NCBI GenBank assembly: GCA_002700385.1
Contig: PADC01000006.1
Coordinates: 1 to 64,000 of the forward strand
DNA from: Cycloclasticus sp.
GTDB lineage: Bacteria > Pseudomonadota > Gammaproteobacteria > Methylococcales > Cycloclasticaceae
Reading direction: 5' to 3'
DNA: 64,000 bases
The stretch's first letter is position 1, and each line of letters starts with the position of its first letter. A model generated the notes under the pieces. That model did not search any database. It saw nothing but the letters and a program-made list of their open reading frames with translations, and had not been told where the DNA came from. The translations under genes were made by a program, and so were the position numbers. This document shows positions 44,924 to 55,390 of the stretch, one piece after another.

Positions 44924-46336
44924 ATGAGTAAATTTGACTACGATGTCATCGTTGTCGGTACGGGCCCTGGTGGTGAAGGCGCCGCAATGAAAGCATGTAA
45001 AGAAGGTAAAAGAGTAGCCATTATTGAAAAGCATGAACAGGTCGGTGGCGGTTGTACGCATTGGGGAACCATACCCTCCAAGGCCCTTCGTCAAGCAGTC
45101 CAACGGGTTATTCAATTTAACCGAAACCGTTGGTTCAAAGAAGCCTGTGGCGGGCCGCTTCACTTAACCTTCCCGCAGCTTTTAAGTTCTGCCGCTGATG
45201 TTATAAAAAAACAAGTCAACATGAGAGGTAGTTTTTATGAGCGTAACAATCTCGACTTAATCTACGGAACCGCGAGTTTTGTAGATGAACATACCATGCA
45301 AATTAAATCGCTTAAAAAAGAAACTACAAAAACCATAACTGCCAATGTTTTTGTTCTGGCACCCGGGTCACATCCTTACCGACCTGACGATGTTGATTTC
45401 ACCCATCATAATATTTTTGATAGCGATACCATCTTAGATTTAGGCTTCACACCCCGTTCAATTACTATTTATGGTGCCGGTGTTATCGGTTCTGAATATG
45501 CCTCTATTTTTCAGGGGTTGGGTGTAAAAGTTAACCTCATTAATACCCAAGCGACTTTACTTGCTTTTTTAGATGAAGAGATTACACATGCCTTAAGTCA
45601 TGATATGCGAAATCAGGGTGTTGTCATTCGCTCTAGTGAAGAGTACGAATCCATCATTCCTGAAGATAAAAGCGTCGTCACACAATTAATGTCTGGCAAA
45701 AAAATTAAAACCGATATTTTTCTTTGGGCTAATGGTAGAACCGGTAATTTTCATGACTTAGCACTTGAAAACGTTGGAATCACACCCAATTCCAGAGGTC
45801 AAATAAATGTTAATGATAATTACCAGGTAGACGGTAAAGAACACATCTATGCGGTGGGTGATTTTATTGGCTATCCGAGCCTCGCAAGCGCTGCTTATGA
45901 CCAAGGGCGATTTGCAGCAACACACATTGTTGATGGATCTTGTGATGTTAAGTTAGTTAAAGATATACCAACGGGGATTTATACCAACCCTGAAATCAGC
46001 TCTGTCGGCTATACAGAAAAAGAACTTACTGAACAAAAAGTGCCGTACGAAACGGGTTACTCCAGATTTGATTCCCTCGCCAGAGCACAAATCTCTGGTG
46101 AAACGCAGGGTTTGCTAAAAATTATTTTTCATTCAGAAACACTGCAAATTTTAGGTGTCCATTGTTTTGGTGATCAAGCGGCAGAAATTATCCACATTGG
46201 CCAAGCCATTATGTCACAAGAAGGCGAAGCGAATAGTCTGCTCTATTTTACAAACACAACATTTAATTACCCAACAATGGCAGAAGCCTACCGCGTTGCT
46301 GCGTTGAATGGTTTAAATCGACTAGATAACCATTAA
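44924..46336 (+). CDS. sthA: Soluble pyridine nucleotide transhydrogenase
   Basis: This 470-residue FAD enzyme moves reducing equivalents between NADPH and NAD. The FAD motif is [15 protein letters not shown] (about 11-25). [13 protein letters not shown] near 44-56 has only one Cys of the disulfide pair found in lipoamide dehydrogenase, which is the SthA hallmark. The second Rossmann motif is [14 protein letters not shown], and [20 protein letters not shown] is the FAD-closing block. Length matches E. coli SthA (466). A TATACT -10-like box lies upstream, but no good -35. Confidence 0.95.
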   Translation: MSKFDYDVIVVGTGPGGEGAAMKACKEGKRVAIIEKHEQVGGGCTHWGTIPSKALRQAVQRVIQFNRNRWFKEACGGPLHLTFPQLLSSAADVIKKQVNMRGSFYERNNLDLIYGTASFVDEHTMQIKSLKKETTKTITANVFVLAPGSHPYRPDDVDFTHHNIFDSDTILDLGFTPRSITIYGAGVIGSEYASIFQGLGVKVNLINTQATLLAFLDEEITHALSHDMRNQGVVIRSSEEYESIIPEDKSVVTQLMSGKKIKTDIFLWANGRTGNFHDLALENVGITPNSRGQINVNDNYQVDGKEHIYAVGDFIGYPSLASAAYDQGRFAATHIVDGSCDVKLVKDIPTGIYTNPEISSVGYTEKELTEQKVPYETGYSRFDSLARAQISGETQGLLKIIFHSETLQILGVHCFGDQAAEIIHIGQAIMSQEGEANSLLYFTNTTFNYPTMAEAYRVAALNGLNRLDNH

Positions 46337-46395
46337 TTTACTGTTCATTTTTATCCCGTATAGTAGATTCAATATTAATAAGGCACGGTGAAAAT

Positions 46396-47085
46396 ATGAA
46401 CAAATGGATTCTATTGATAAGCTTAAGTGTATTGTTAAGCCCTGCTAGCGCTCACGAAGTCCAAATTGAAGGACTTGTTAATTTACAAGCAACCGCCAGC
46501 CAAGAAGTTAAAACAGATACGATGATTGCCACTGTCGCCGTTGAAGCAGAAAATTACGACCCTGCTGTACTCGCCCAAACGATTAATAAAAAAATGGCTT
46601 GGGCGATCGCTATCGCAAAAAAACACCCCGATGTCACCACCAAAGGTGGGCAATATACTTCGCACCAAATCTTCAATAAACGGATTTTCAAAGCATGGCG
46701 CGGTATGCAAAGTATCACTTTAGAAAGCAAGAACAGTGCTTCATTAGGCAAACTGATAGGCCTATTACAGGAAAAACTGTTAATCAAATCCATTCGCTAT
46801 CAAGTCTCTACAGAAAAAATAGATGCTGTTAATAAAAGCCTTGTTAAACAAGCTATCCAAAACTTTAAAACAAAGGCTGCGCTAATTACCAAAGAGTTTG
46901 ATAAAAATAAATACGTTATCCATCAAATTAACATCAATCAGAATAATCAGCACAGCCCCGTATATTACGCAAAGTCCCGGGGGATGGCAGATTCGGCCAT
47001 GGTCGAATCTGTGCCTGCAAACTTGCAACAAAACAGCTCAAAAATTCAGGTTAATATTAACGGAAATATTAGATTAATCAATTAG
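46396..47085 (+). CDS. SIMPL (DUF541) periplasmic protein
   Basis: This 229-residue secreted protein has a signal peptide (MNKWILLISLSVLLSPASA, cut before HEV) and a SIMPL domain with the typical opening VNLQATASQEVKTDTMIATV and QSITLESKNSASLGKLIG. The family is widespread, forms oligomeric rings in some species and is poorly understood; stress protection is sometimes proposed. It has its own short leader after sthA (59 bp) and ends before a strong shared terminator. Confidence 0.85.
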   Translation: MNKWILLISLSVLLSPASAHEVQIEGLVNLQATASQEVKTDTMIATVAVEAENYDPAVLAQTINKKMAWAIAIAKKHPDVTTKGGQYTSHQIFNKRIFKAWRGMQSITLESKNSASLGKLIGLLQEKLLIKSIRYQVSTEKIDAVNKSLVKQAIQNFKTKAALITKEFDKNKYVIHQININQNNQHSPVYYAKSRGMADSAMVESVPANLQQNSSKIQVNINGNIRLIN

Positions 47086-47165
47086 TTAAAATATCATCTT
47101 AATTTATTTTGTCAGACTAATAAAAAAACCATTGTTAGTCCTAAAATCAGGCGTTAACAAACAAT

Positions 47166-47195
47166 AAAAAAGACGCTGTTTTCAGCGTCTTTTTT
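47166..47195. terminator. Bidirectional rho-independent terminator
   Basis: A perfect 13-pair hairpin AAAAAAGACGCTG-TTTT-CAGCGTCTTTTTT serves both the SIMPL gene (plus) and acnB (minus), with a U-run on either transcript. Confidence 0.95.
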
Positions 47196-47216
47196 AGTTT
47201 TTCAAATAACCAATTT

Positions 47217-49814
47217 TTAATTATTAACTGCAATTTCTACCTTATCAGCAATATTTTGATAGGTATCAATTTGATCAAAGTTTAGATATCGGTAAGTTTC
47301 GGCAGCCATTGTATCTATTTTTTGTGCATATTCCATGTATTCTTCTTTGCTTGGAATTTTACCTAAAATCGCGCCAATCGCAGCCAGTTCAGCAGAAGCT
47401 AAAAAGACATTAGCGCCCGTTCCTAAACGATTTGGGAAATTACGTGTTGAGGTGGAAATAGCCGTTGAGTTTTCAGCAATACGCGCCTGATTACCCATGC
47501 ACAATGAACAACCTGGCATTTCAGTACGTGCACCTGCTGAGCCATATGTAAAGTAATACCCTTCTTCTGTTAATTGAGCCGCATCCATTTTTGTTGGTGG
47601 CGCAATCCACAAGCGCGTTGGAATAACACCGCCGAATTCTTTGAGCAAATTACCTGCAGCACGGAAATGGCCTATGTTTGTCATGCATGAACCAATAAAG
47701 ACCTCATCGACATGGGTACCCGCTACATCAGATAAAGTTTTCACATCGTCGGGGTCATTCGGGCACGCAAGAATCGGCTCATGGATATCACTCATGTTAA
47801 TTTCAATAATTTCTGCGTATTCCGCGTCAGCATCCGCTTCCATTAATTCTGGATTGTCTAACCAGGCTTCCATCGCGGTAATACGACGCTCAATCGTTCT
47901 AACATCACCGTAACCTTCAGCAATCATCCATTTCAACATCGTAATGTTTGAATTCAGGTATTCAATAATGGGCTCTTTATTCAGCTTAATGGTACAACCA
48001 GCGGCTGATCGCTCAGCAGAAGCATCCGATAGCTCAAACGCTTGTTCTACTTTTAAGTCAGGCAACCCTTCAATTTCAAGAATTCTGCCTGAAAAAGCAT
48101 TGACTTTACCCTCTTTAGCCACCGTCAATAAACCTTTTTCAATAGCAGCCAGTGGAATGGCGTTAACCATATCCCGTAAAGTAATACCGGGTTGCATTTC
48201 GCCCGTAAAACGAACCAAAATTGATTCTGGCATATCAAGGGGCATCACGCCTGTTGCAGCAGCAAAAGCCACTAAGCCGGAGCCAGCAGGAAATGAAATA
48301 CCTAATGGAAAACGTGTGTGTGAATCGCCGCCCGTCCCGACCGTATCAGGTAACAACATCCGGTTTAGCCATGAATGAATAATCCCATCCCCAGGGCGTA
48401 AAGAAACACCGCCACGGTTCATGATGAAGTCCGGTAGCGTATGGTGTGTATTGACATCAACAGGTTTAGGATAAGCCGCTGTATGACAGAATGATTGCAT
48501 CACCAAATCAGCAGAAAACCCAAGACAGGCCAAATCTTTCAATTCATCACGTGTCATTGGCCCCGTTGTATCCTGTGAGCCCACGGTTGTCATGTGTGGT
48601 TCACAATACACACCCGCTCTAATGCCATCTACACCACATGCTTTGCCGACCATTTTTTGAGCCAGCGTATACCCTTTTCCACTGTCTTCATGTGATTCTG
48701 GTGTACGGAATAAATCAGATGCGCCTAAGCCCAGCGATTTACGCGCCCGCAAGGTTAATCCGCGGCCAATAATTAAAGGAATACGACCGCCTGCTTGCAC
48801 TTCATCCAATAACACATTGGATTTTAATGTAAATTCACCTAAAACCTCATCTGTGCCGCTTTTAGTGACCTTGCCCTCGTAAGGATAAATGTCAATAACA
48901 TCATTCATATTGAAGTTAGAGACATCCATTTCTATTGGTAGAGCACCAGAGTCTTCCATTGTATTAAAGAAAATAGGGGCGATTTTTCCGCCGATACAAA
49001 CACCTCCACCACGTTTGTTTGGTACATAGGGGATATCATCGCCCATAAACCATAAAACAGAGTTGGTTGCTGATTTTCTTGAAGATCCTGTACCAACAAC
49101 ATCACCAACATAGGCCAATGGAATACCGTCTTTTTCCATCTCCTCAATGAGAGTTATGGGGCCTTTTTCACCGGGAACATCTGGCGTAATACCATCTCGC
49201 GGCATTTTAAGCATTGCTAACGCATGAAGCGGAATATCAGGTCTAGACCAAGCGTCTGGCGCAGGTGATAAGTCATCTGTATTGGTTTCACCGGTTACTT
49301 CAAAAACCTTAACCGTCAATTTTTCAGCTAAAGGCGCTTTGCTGGTAAACCACTCAGCATCAGCCCATGATTGAATAACCCGTTTAGCTGCTGCATTGCC
49401 TGCTTCTGCCTTTTCTTGAACATCATGAAAGGCATCAAAAACAAGTAAAATATGAGACAGTTGATCTGCGGCTATGTCTGCTAGTTCAGCACTATCAAGA
49501 AGCTCTACCAACGGCATGATATTGTAACCACCCAGCATCGTTCCCAATAATTCGGTTGCCTTAACAGCATCAATTAATGGAGAGGATGCTTCGCCTTTTG
49601 TGATCGCCGCTAAAAAACTCGCTTTTACGTAGGCGGCTTCATCTACACCAGCAGGCACACGATGCGTGATTAAATCAAGTAAAACCGTTTCTTCACCAGC
49701 CGGCGGGGTTTTTAATAATTCAACAAGGCCAGCCACTTGGTCAGCATTTAATGGCTTAGGGACAATACCTATTGCCGCACGTTCTTCTACATGTTTACGG
49801 TATTCTTCTAACAC
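47217..49814 (-). CDS. acnB: Aconitate hydratase B
   Basis: This 865-residue [4Fe-4S] enzyme of the TCA cycle interconverts citrate and isocitrate. The N-terminal HEAT-like domain ([20 protein letters not shown]) is specific to AcnB. Cluster ligands are Cys in [14 protein letters not shown] and the pair [14 protein letters not shown] near the C-terminus; active-site blocks include [13 protein letters not shown] and [10 protein letters not shown]. Length equals E. coli AcnB (865). It is monocistronic, and its 3' end shares the bidirectional terminator. Confidence 0.97.
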   Translation of the reverse strand: MLEEYRKHVEERAAIGIVPKPLNADQVAGLVELLKTPPAGEETVLLDLITHRVPAGVDEAAYVKASFLAAITKGEASSPLIDAVKATELLGTMLGGYNIMPLVELLDSAELADIAADQLSHILLVFDAFHDVQEKAEAGNAAAKRVIQSWADAEWFTSKAPLAEKLTVKVFEVTGETNTDDLSPAPDAWSRPDIPLHALAMLKMPRDGITPDVPGEKGPITLIEEMEKDGIPLAYVGDVVGTGSSRKSATNSVLWFMGDDIPYVPNKRGGGVCIGGKIAPIFFNTMEDSGALPIEMDVSNFNMNDVIDIYPYEGKVTKSGTDEVLGEFTLKSNVLLDEVQAGGRIPLIIGRGLTLRARKSLGLGASDLFRTPESHEDSGKGYTLAQKMVGKACGVDGIRAGVYCEPHMTTVGSQDTTGPMTRDELKDLACLGFSADLVMQSFCHTAAYPKPVDVNTHHTLPDFIMNRGGVSLRPGDGIIHSWLNRMLLPDTVGTGGDSHTRFPLGISFPAGSGLVAFAAATGVMPLDMPESILVRFTGEMQPGITLRDMVNAIPLAAIEKGLLTVAKEGKVNAFSGRILEIEGLPDLKVEQAFELSDASAERSAAGCTIKLNKEPIIEYLNSNITMLKWMIAEGYGDVRTIERRITAMEAWLDNPELMEADADAEYAEIIEINMSDIHEPILACPNDPDDVKTLSDVAGTHVDEVFIGSCMTNIGHFRAAGNLLKEFGGVIPTRLWIAPPTKMDAAQLTEEGYYFTYGSAGARTEMPGCSLCMGNQARIAENSTAISTSTRNFPNRLGTGANVFLASAELAAIGAILGKIPSKEEYMEYAQKIDTMAAETYRYLNFDQIDTYQNIADKVEIAVNN

Positions 49815-49899
49815 AGATAACTCCTACGTTTAAAAATTGGGCTTTTAGCAAGCAGGGCTTACAAAACGAGATAAACATTTTAGCATTTAGTCGTTAAAA

Positions 49900-49928
49900 T
49901 TGACAGGATTAGCCCTTGGGTGTATTCA
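49900..49928 (+). promoter_or_regulatory. Promoter of the NRDE gene
   Basis: A perfect TTGACA (49900-49905), 17 bases, then TATTCA (49923-49928). Transcription would begin near 49935, about 30 bases before the ATG. Confidence 0.6.
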
Positions 49929-49965
49929 TTTAATACGGACTTTAAAATAACACCTGTTGCTCATT

Positions 49966-50733
49966 ATGTGTCTTATATTATTTAAGTATCAACCCGATCA
50001 GGAAGACAAATTAATACTACTCTCTAACCGTGACGAGTATCACCGGCGAGATTCTCGCCCTGCAGGGTTTTGGCCGCACCACCCCTCTATTTTTGGAGGA
50101 ATTGATCAGGTTGCTGGCGGTAGTTGGTTGAGCACCGACACATCAGGTCGTTTGGCAGGGCTAACGAATATTCGAAAACCGCCCTTTGAAAACTCTTCAA
50201 AACTCTCGCGAGGCCACCTCGTTAGGGATTTTCTTTCCCAACCGCTGAGTGCCGTTGAATTTATCAGCCAATTAAAACATCGAAGTCATCACTATGGTCT
50301 ATTCAATTTGCTACTGATGGATCATACGGGATTATGGCATTATTCCAATGATTCACATCAAACCACTAAAGTCTCGGCGGGGTTTCATGGACTCAGTAAT
50401 GCGACGCTTGATAGCCCTTGGCCAAAATTAATATCGGCCTTACCTGCTTTTAAGCAAGCCTTAGCAAAAAATAAAATAAATCACCAAGAACTAATTTCAC
50501 TCATGCAATCACAAACCAAACCACAAGATGAGGCATTACCCAATACCGGCATCAGTTTGGAATTTGAACGTTTTTTATCACCGATTTTTATACAAGGTGA
50601 ACGATACGGCACGCGCTGCACAACACTGCTGACCATAAACCAGACAACCAGTCATTTTGTGGAGATTAGCTACTCCCCCATTGGAAGTGTTACTAATGAA
50701 GTTGAACAAAAGATTCGCCTTATTGAACATTAA
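49966..50733 (+). CDS. NRDE (TANGO2-like) family protein
   Basis: This 255-residue protein begins MCLILFKYQP and carries SNRDEYHRRDSRPAGFW, the NRDE motif that names the family, and GGSWLSTDTSGRLAGLTN. The invariant Cys2 resembles an Ntn-hydrolase nucleophile, and the mammalian homologue TANGO2 is linked to heme and lipid handling, but bacterial substrates are unclear. The start is the ATG at 49966, placing Cys second; an in-frame TTG at 49957 would bury it. Confidence 0.9.
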   Translation: MCLILFKYQPDQEDKLILLSNRDEYHRRDSRPAGFWPHHPSIFGGIDQVAGGSWLSTDTSGRLAGLTNIRKPPFENSSKLSRGHLVRDFLSQPLSAVEFISQLKHRSHHYGLFNLLLMDHTGLWHYSNDSHQTTKVSAGFHGLSNATLDSPWPKLISALPAFKQALAKNKINHQELISLMQSQTKPQDEALPNTGISLEFERFLSPIFIQGERYGTRCTTLLTINQTTSHFVEISYSPIGSVTNEVEQKIRLIEH

Positions 50734-50764
50734 AGCTAAGGACGAGCCTTATATTAAATTAGCG

Positions 50765-51484
50765 TTAGCTTAACTCAACATTGTGATAGACGCGCTGCAC
50801 ATCATCCAAGTCATCCAGCATCGCGAGAAACTTTTCAAATAAAGCCACATCGTCGCCCTTTAACGTGATGTAAGTATTTGGGATAAATTGAATCTCATCC
50901 ACTGCAAAATCAACCTCACCGCAACAGTCAATAATTGCTTTTTTTGCCTTAAAGTAATCCGTGTGCGGGGCAAATACAGATAACGTCCCCTCTTCATTTT
51001 CTATATCCATCACATCAACATCGGCATCCATCAAGGCTTCAAATACGCTGTCTTCATCATCATATTTAAAAACCAGAATAGACGAATGTTCAAACAGGTG
51101 ACTCACGCTACCTTGTGTACCAATCTTACAGTCCGTTTTGGTAAATGCCTGGCGCACGTCACCAAAGGTACGATTTGGGTTATCTGTTAAGCATTCAATA
51201 ATTGCCATGCTGCCACCCGGCCCGTACCCTTCATAACGAGCAGGCGCAAAGTCTTCACCTCCGCCACCGCTAGCTTTATCAATCGCTTTTTCAATGACAT
51301 GCGCGGGAACCTGATCTTTTTTTGCGCGATCTATCAAACTACGAAGTGCTAAGTTTCCATTTGGGTCTGTACCGCCCGATTTAGCAATCACATAAATTTC
51401 ACGACCATAACGACTATAGACCTTGGCTTTCATGTCCGAGGTTTTCGCCATTGAAACTTTACGATTTTGGTAAGCTCTACCCAT
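50765..51484 (-). CDS. YebC/PmpR family protein
   Basis: This 239-residue member of the YebC/PmpR/TACO1 family shows [53 protein letters not shown] and [15 protein letters not shown]. The N-terminus [15 protein letters not shown] is typical of the YeeN/YebC-II branch. Members act as DNA-binding regulators or as factors that help ribosomes at proline stretches; which applies here is not visible. It lies after metZ on the same strand, separated by a hairpin. Confidence 0.9.
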   Translation of the reverse strand: MGRAYQNRKVSMAKTSDMKAKVYSRYGREIYVIAKSGGTDPNGNLALRSLIDRAKKDQVPAHVIEKAIDKASGGGGEDFAPARYEGYGPGGSMAIIECLTDNPNRTFGDVRQAFTKTDCKIGTQGSVSHLFEHSSILVFKYDDEDSVFEALMDADVDVMDIENEEGTLSVFAPHTDYFKAKKAIIDCCGEVDFAVDEIQFIPNTYITLKGDDVALFEKFLAMLDDLDDVQRVYHNVELS

Positions 51485-51518
51485 AGAATTAACGCCTTAA
51501 AATAAAATTATTAACTGA

Positions 51519-51542
51519 CTAAAGCGCATTGACACGCTTTAG
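51519..51542 (-). terminator. Hairpin between metZ and the YebC-family gene
   Basis: An eight-pair stem CTAAAGCG/CGCTTTAG with an eight-base loop lies 22 bases after the metZ stop. The downstream minus-strand sequence is T-rich but interrupted, so termination would be partial. Confidence 0.5.
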
Positions 51543-51563
51543 AGCCTTAACCTCGCTTTCTTC

Positions 51564-52757
51564 TCAAAGCGAAGCCAACCCCCTGTTTAAATCTGTCTTT
51601 ATATCTTCAATGTTTTCTAAACCAACCCCTAATCTCACCAAAGAATCGGTGATTCCCGCTTTAGCGCGTTCTTCTTCTGTTAAACGGCCATGTGTCGTGG
51701 TTGAAGGGTGCGTAATCATACTTTTAACATCACCTAGATTCGCTGTTATTGAAATCATTTTCGTCTCATCGATGACTTTCCAGGCATTTTCTTTACCGCC
51801 TTTAACTTCAAAACTCACAATGCCACCAAACCCGGTTTGTTGTTGTCTGGCTAACTCATGCTGTGGATGACTTTTAAGCCCTGTATAATATACTTTCTCT
51901 ACAGCTGGTTGTTGTTCAAGCCAGTGTGCAATGGCTAAAGCATTTGAACAATGTTTTTCCATACGCAACGATAAGGTTTCTAATCCTTTATGAAAAACCC
52001 AGGCGTTAAAGGGGCTCATAGTGTGCCCGGCTGTCCGTAAAATGGGATAAATTTTTTCTTCTATCAATGCATGATCACCAACGACTGCTCCGCCAACACA
52101 ACGCCCTTGCCCATCAATATATTTAGTGGCTGAGTGCACAACTAAATCGGCCCCTAAGCTCAGCGGTTTTTGTAATGCGGGCGTGCAATAAACATTATCC
52201 ACAATCAACAACGCTTCATTTTCATGGGCTAGATCAGCCAGTAGTTTAATATCTGCAACGGTTCCCAGCGGATTTGAAGGTGTTTCCAAAAAGAAAAACC
52301 GGGTGTTTGCCTTTACTGCTGAACGCCAAGCATTCAGATCATCCAAATCGACAAAACTTGTTTCAATGGCAAATTTTTGCATGATATTTTTGAACATCAA
52401 GGCCGTATTACCAAAGACACTGCGTGAACAAATGACATGATCACCTGCTTTTAATAAACCGAGGCAGATGACGTTAATGGCCGCCATTCCTGATGAGGTG
52501 GCCATCGCACGCTCCGCTCCTTCCATCACAGCTAAGCGCTTTTCAAAAGCGCTAACGGTTGGGTTGGTAAATCGTGAATAGATGTTTCCCGCTGTTTTAC
52601 CGGAAAATCGTTCATAGGCTTCTTGAGCGCTCGAAAAAACATAACTTGAAGTTGGGAAAATTGCATCGCTGTGTTCATTTTCTGGCGTTCTATGTTGGCC
52701 CGCTCTCACACCTTGGGTTTCTACAGAATAATTTTGCCAATCGTTATCAAACATCAA
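51564..52757 (-). CDS. metZ: O-succinylhomoserine sulfhydrylase
   Basis: This 397-residue PLP enzyme of methionine synthesis replaces the succinyl group of O-succinylhomoserine with sulfide to give homocysteine. The PLP lysine is in VVHSATKYIDGQGR, with the preceding VDNVYCTPALQKPLSLGAD. ETQGVRAGQHRTPENEHSDA is the MetZ-type N-terminus. It is 12 bp after purF, the same order as in pseudomonads (purF-metZ). Cystathionine gamma-synthase is a less likely alternative. Confidence 0.92.
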   Translation of the reverse strand: MMFDNDWQNYSVETQGVRAGQHRTPENEHSDAIFPTSSYVFSSAQEAYERFSGKTAGNIYSRFTNPTVSAFEKRLAVMEGAERAMATSSGMAAINVICLGLLKAGDHVICSRSVFGNTALMFKNIMQKFAIETSFVDLDDLNAWRSAVKANTRFFFLETPSNPLGTVADIKLLADLAHENEALLIVDNVYCTPALQKPLSLGADLVVHSATKYIDGQGRCVGGAVVGDHALIEEKIYPILRTAGHTMSPFNAWVFHKGLETLSLRMEKHCSNALAIAHWLEQQPAVEKVYYTGLKSHPQHELARQQQTGFGGIVSFEVKGGKENAWKVIDETKMISITANLGDVKSMITHPSTTTHGRLTEEERAKAGITDSLVRLGVGLENIEDIKTDLNRGLASL

Positions 52758-52769
52758 TAAGCCTTTAGT

Positions 52770-54278
52770 TTAATGTGTGTTATGTAATTCAATCACCGAT
52801 GAATCAAATTCATTTATAGCTTTATGACCGTCTGAACGAGTCAGTCCCTGTTCTTTTAAATACTCATCACTCACCGTTCCAGTGACATAATTTTGGGTAA
52901 AGCAAGCCGCATCAAAGTCAGTAATTTCAGGGTTACGTTTTCTAACAGATTCAAATAAATCCTCTAAATCTTGATAAATCAGCCAGTCTGCGCCGATAGC
53001 TTGCTGTACTTCATCAGATGTACGATCATGCGCGACCAGTTCTTCTACAGCAGGCATATCAATCCCATAAACATTGGGATAACGTACTGCAGGCGCAGCA
53101 GAAGCAAAATAAACTTTTTTAGCACCTGCTTCTCTTGCTAACTTGATAATTTGCCCTGAGGTTGTGCCTCGCACAATTGAATCATCAACTAATAGAACAT
53201 TTTTATCTTTAAATTCAAGATCAATGGCGTTTAGCTTACGACGGACAGAATTTTTACGTTCTTGCTGGCCAGGCATGATAAATGTACGACCAATATATCT
53301 GTTTTTAATAAATCCTTCCCTGTACTTCACCTCCAATCGGTTAGCCAGCTGCAATGCCGACGTTCGACTCGTATCTGGAATAGGAATCACCACATCAATG
53401 TCATGATCAGGTTTAATCCGTAAAATTTTATCTGCCAACTTTTCGCCCATACGTAAACGTGATTTGTAAACAGACACATTATCAATAATCGAATCAGGGC
53501 GGGCTAAGTATACATATTCAAAAATACACGGCGTCAGTTTTGGGTTTTCTGCACACTGCTGAGTATGTATAACGCCACCTTTTTTTATAAAAATCGCTTC
53601 ACCCGGGGCAATATCCCGAATAAGTTTAAAATTTTGCGCATCCATGGCTACAGATTCAGAAGCAATCATGTAGTCACTTCCTTCATCGGTTTCACGTATA
53701 CCAAAACAAATGGGGCGTATACCATTGGGGTCACGAAACCCAACAACACCAAAACCCGTTATCATTGCCACCACAGCATAAGCACCTTCACAGCGTTTAT
53801 GGACACCTTTAACGGCTTCAAACACATCATTTTCATTCAACTTTAACTTGCCTAAACGCTGTAACTCATGAGCAAAAACATTCAGCAAGATTTCAGAGTC
53901 CGAGTTTGTGTTGATATGGCGTTGATCTTCAATAAATAATTCTTTTTTAAGCCTCGCCGCGTTGGTTAAATTACCATTGTGTGCCAAGGTAATCCCAAAC
54001 GGTGAATTAACATAAAAAGGCTGTGCTTCAGCGGAGCTTGAACACCCTGCCGTAGGATAGCGCACGTGAGCAATCCCCATATTGCCGGTAAGCTCCAGCA
54101 TATGACTGGTTCTAAATACATCCCTGACCAACCCATTGGCTTTTCTTAAATGAAGTTGACTCCCTTCACAAGTCACAATACCCGCAGCATCTTGGCCACG
54201 GTGTTGTAAAACAGTTAATGCTTCGTACAACTCTTGATTAACGTTTTGGTGAGCTACAATGCCAGCAATTCCGCACAT
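52770..54278 (-). CDS. purF: Amidophosphoribosyltransferase
   Basis: This 502-residue enzyme catalyses the first committed step of purine synthesis, PRPP plus glutamine to phosphoribosylamine. Cys2 of [10 protein letters not shown] is the glutaminase nucleophile. Other glutaminase residues include AHVRYPTAG and LAHNGNLTN. The PRPP loop is [13 protein letters not shown]. Length matches E. coli PurF (505). It follows cvpA by 25 bp in a classic cvpA-purF operon. Confidence 0.97.
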   Translation of the reverse strand: MCGIAGIVAHQNVNQELYEALTVLQHRGQDAAGIVTCEGSQLHLRKANGLVRDVFRTSHMLELTGNMGIAHVRYPTAGCSSSAEAQPFYVNSPFGITLAHNGNLTNAARLKKELFIEDQRHINTNSDSEILLNVFAHELQRLGKLKLNENDVFEAVKGVHKRCEGAYAVVAMITGFGVVGFRDPNGIRPICFGIRETDEGSDYMIASESVAMDAQNFKLIRDIAPGEAIFIKKGGVIHTQQCAENPKLTPCIFEYVYLARPDSIIDNVSVYKSRLRMGEKLADKILRIKPDHDIDVVIPIPDTSRTSALQLANRLEVKYREGFIKNRYIGRTFIMPGQQERKNSVRRKLNAIDLEFKDKNVLLVDDSIVRGTTSGQIIKLAREAGAKKVYFASAAPAVRYPNVYGIDMPAVEELVAHDRTSDEVQQAIGADWLIYQDLEDLFESVRKRNPEITDFDAACFTQNYVTGTVSDEYLKEQGLTRSDGHKAINEFDSSVIELHNTH

Positions 54279-54303
54279 ACTTAATTCGGTCCTCTACTAA
54301 AAC

Positions 54304-54816
54304 TTAATATGAAAAATACCCAGTAACACCTTCTGGTATCTGCTCTCTTAACCAGACCGACAACTCTTGAAAAGGTCCAATCAAAGATGATTCAACCCAC
54401 CAAGGATCCTGTGGCAAAGGCGTGAGTCCCGCTAACAAGACTAAAACCGCCATAACGACCATGCCTCGCGCAATACCAAAAAGAAAACCTGCAAATCTGT
54501 CCATCCCCGTTAGCCCCGTTTTATCAACCAGTTGACTGAGTAAAAAAGACAGCATTGCCCCTAACATTAAGGTCAACAGCAATAAAATAATAAACGCAGC
54601 AGCGATTCGAACCGATGGCATCTCTATATAGTCAACCAAATAGACTGAAAACGGTTGGCTAAATCGGATACCAATAATAATCGAGATAACCCATGTCCCT
54701 AACGAAAAGGCTTCTTTAACAAGACCCCTAAACAGACCTATAAACGCAGAGATGAGAATAATACCAATAATGACATAATCAACCCAAATTAATTGGTTCA
54801 AAATACTAGCAGACAT
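54304..54816 (-). CDS. cvpA: CvpA family membrane protein
   Basis: This 170-residue inner-membrane protein has four hydrophobic spans and the family start WVDYVIIGIILISAFIGLFRG. It is related to the colicin V production protein; in free-living bacteria it is tied to envelope homeostasis. It sits between the SPOR gene and purF, as in E. coli (dedD-cvpA-purF). Confidence 0.93.
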   Translation of the reverse strand: MSASILNQLIWVDYVIIGIILISAFIGLFRGLVKEAFSLGTWVISIIIGIRFSQPFSVYLVDYIEMPSVRIAAAFIILLLLTLMLGAMLSFLLSQLVDKTGLTGMDRFAGFLFGIARGMVVMAVLVLLAGLTPLPQDPWWVESSLIGPFQELSVWLREQIPEGVTGYFSY

Positions 54817-54826
54817 CTTCTACACC

Positions 54827-55357
54827 CTATGGATATTGCACAACTATTGTATTTAAGAGCTTTTGTTCTTCTTTCAGCTTTTTATTGACCGCCTCTGCTT
54901 TCTCTCTACTCAATTCCGGGCCGACTCTAACTCTATACACATCACCATTTTTTCCAGTAGATTCTTCAACAAAAGCGGTAAAGCCTGCCGTCTTTAATTT
55001 AGTCGTTAAATCCTCAGCATTTTTTTTATCCGAGAAACTTCCCACTTGAACAACCCAAGCCGAAATACCTTCGACAGTTTCAATTTTTGGTGCTGGTGGA
55101 ATACTGGGTTTTTCGCCCTTAATTATTCTTACGCCCGATTCTTTAGAAATGGATACTTCTGCTAATTGCTCAGGTTCATGATCAGGCAACGCCAATAATG
55201 GGACGTCTAAATCTTTCGGTGCCTCGGGAATATCTATTGAGATGACTTCTGATTCTGTTGGGTCATGGCCTACCAGCATTGGTATAAAAATAACGGCCAA
55301 TGAAATGAGAATAGTCGCGCCAATCAAACGTTGTTTTAAAGGTTGTTCCATAAGCAT
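54827..55357 (-). CDS. SPOR-domain cell-division protein (DedD-like)
   Basis: This protein of about 176 residues has one N-terminal membrane span (KQRLIGATILISLAVIFIPML), a periplasmic Pro/Glu-rich linker and a C-terminal SPOR domain (about 100-176, WVVQVGSFSDKKNAEDLTTK, then YRVRVGPELSREKAE). SPOR domains bind denuded glycan at the septum. The frame opens at TTG 55360; ATG 55357 or 55351 is more likely the start. It lies between folC and cvpA. Confidence 0.9.
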   Translation of the reverse strand: MLMEQPLKQRLIGATILISLAVIFIPMLVGHDPTESEVISIDIPEAPKDLDVPLLALPDHEPEQLAEVSISKESGVRIIKGEKPSIPPAPKIETVEGISAWVVQVGSFSDKKNAEDLTTKLKTAGFTAFVEESTGKNGDVYRVRVGPELSREKAEAVNKKLKEEQKLLNTIVVQYP

Positions 55358-55390
55358 CAAGCGAGCGAAGTTAATAAAAGCTTCTTGGCA

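Noticed and set aside
44849-45163. Minus-strand 104-codon frame opposite sthA
   Set aside because: It lies entirely antisense to the sthA 5' part and its upstream region; the sense frame is a clear transhydrogenase.
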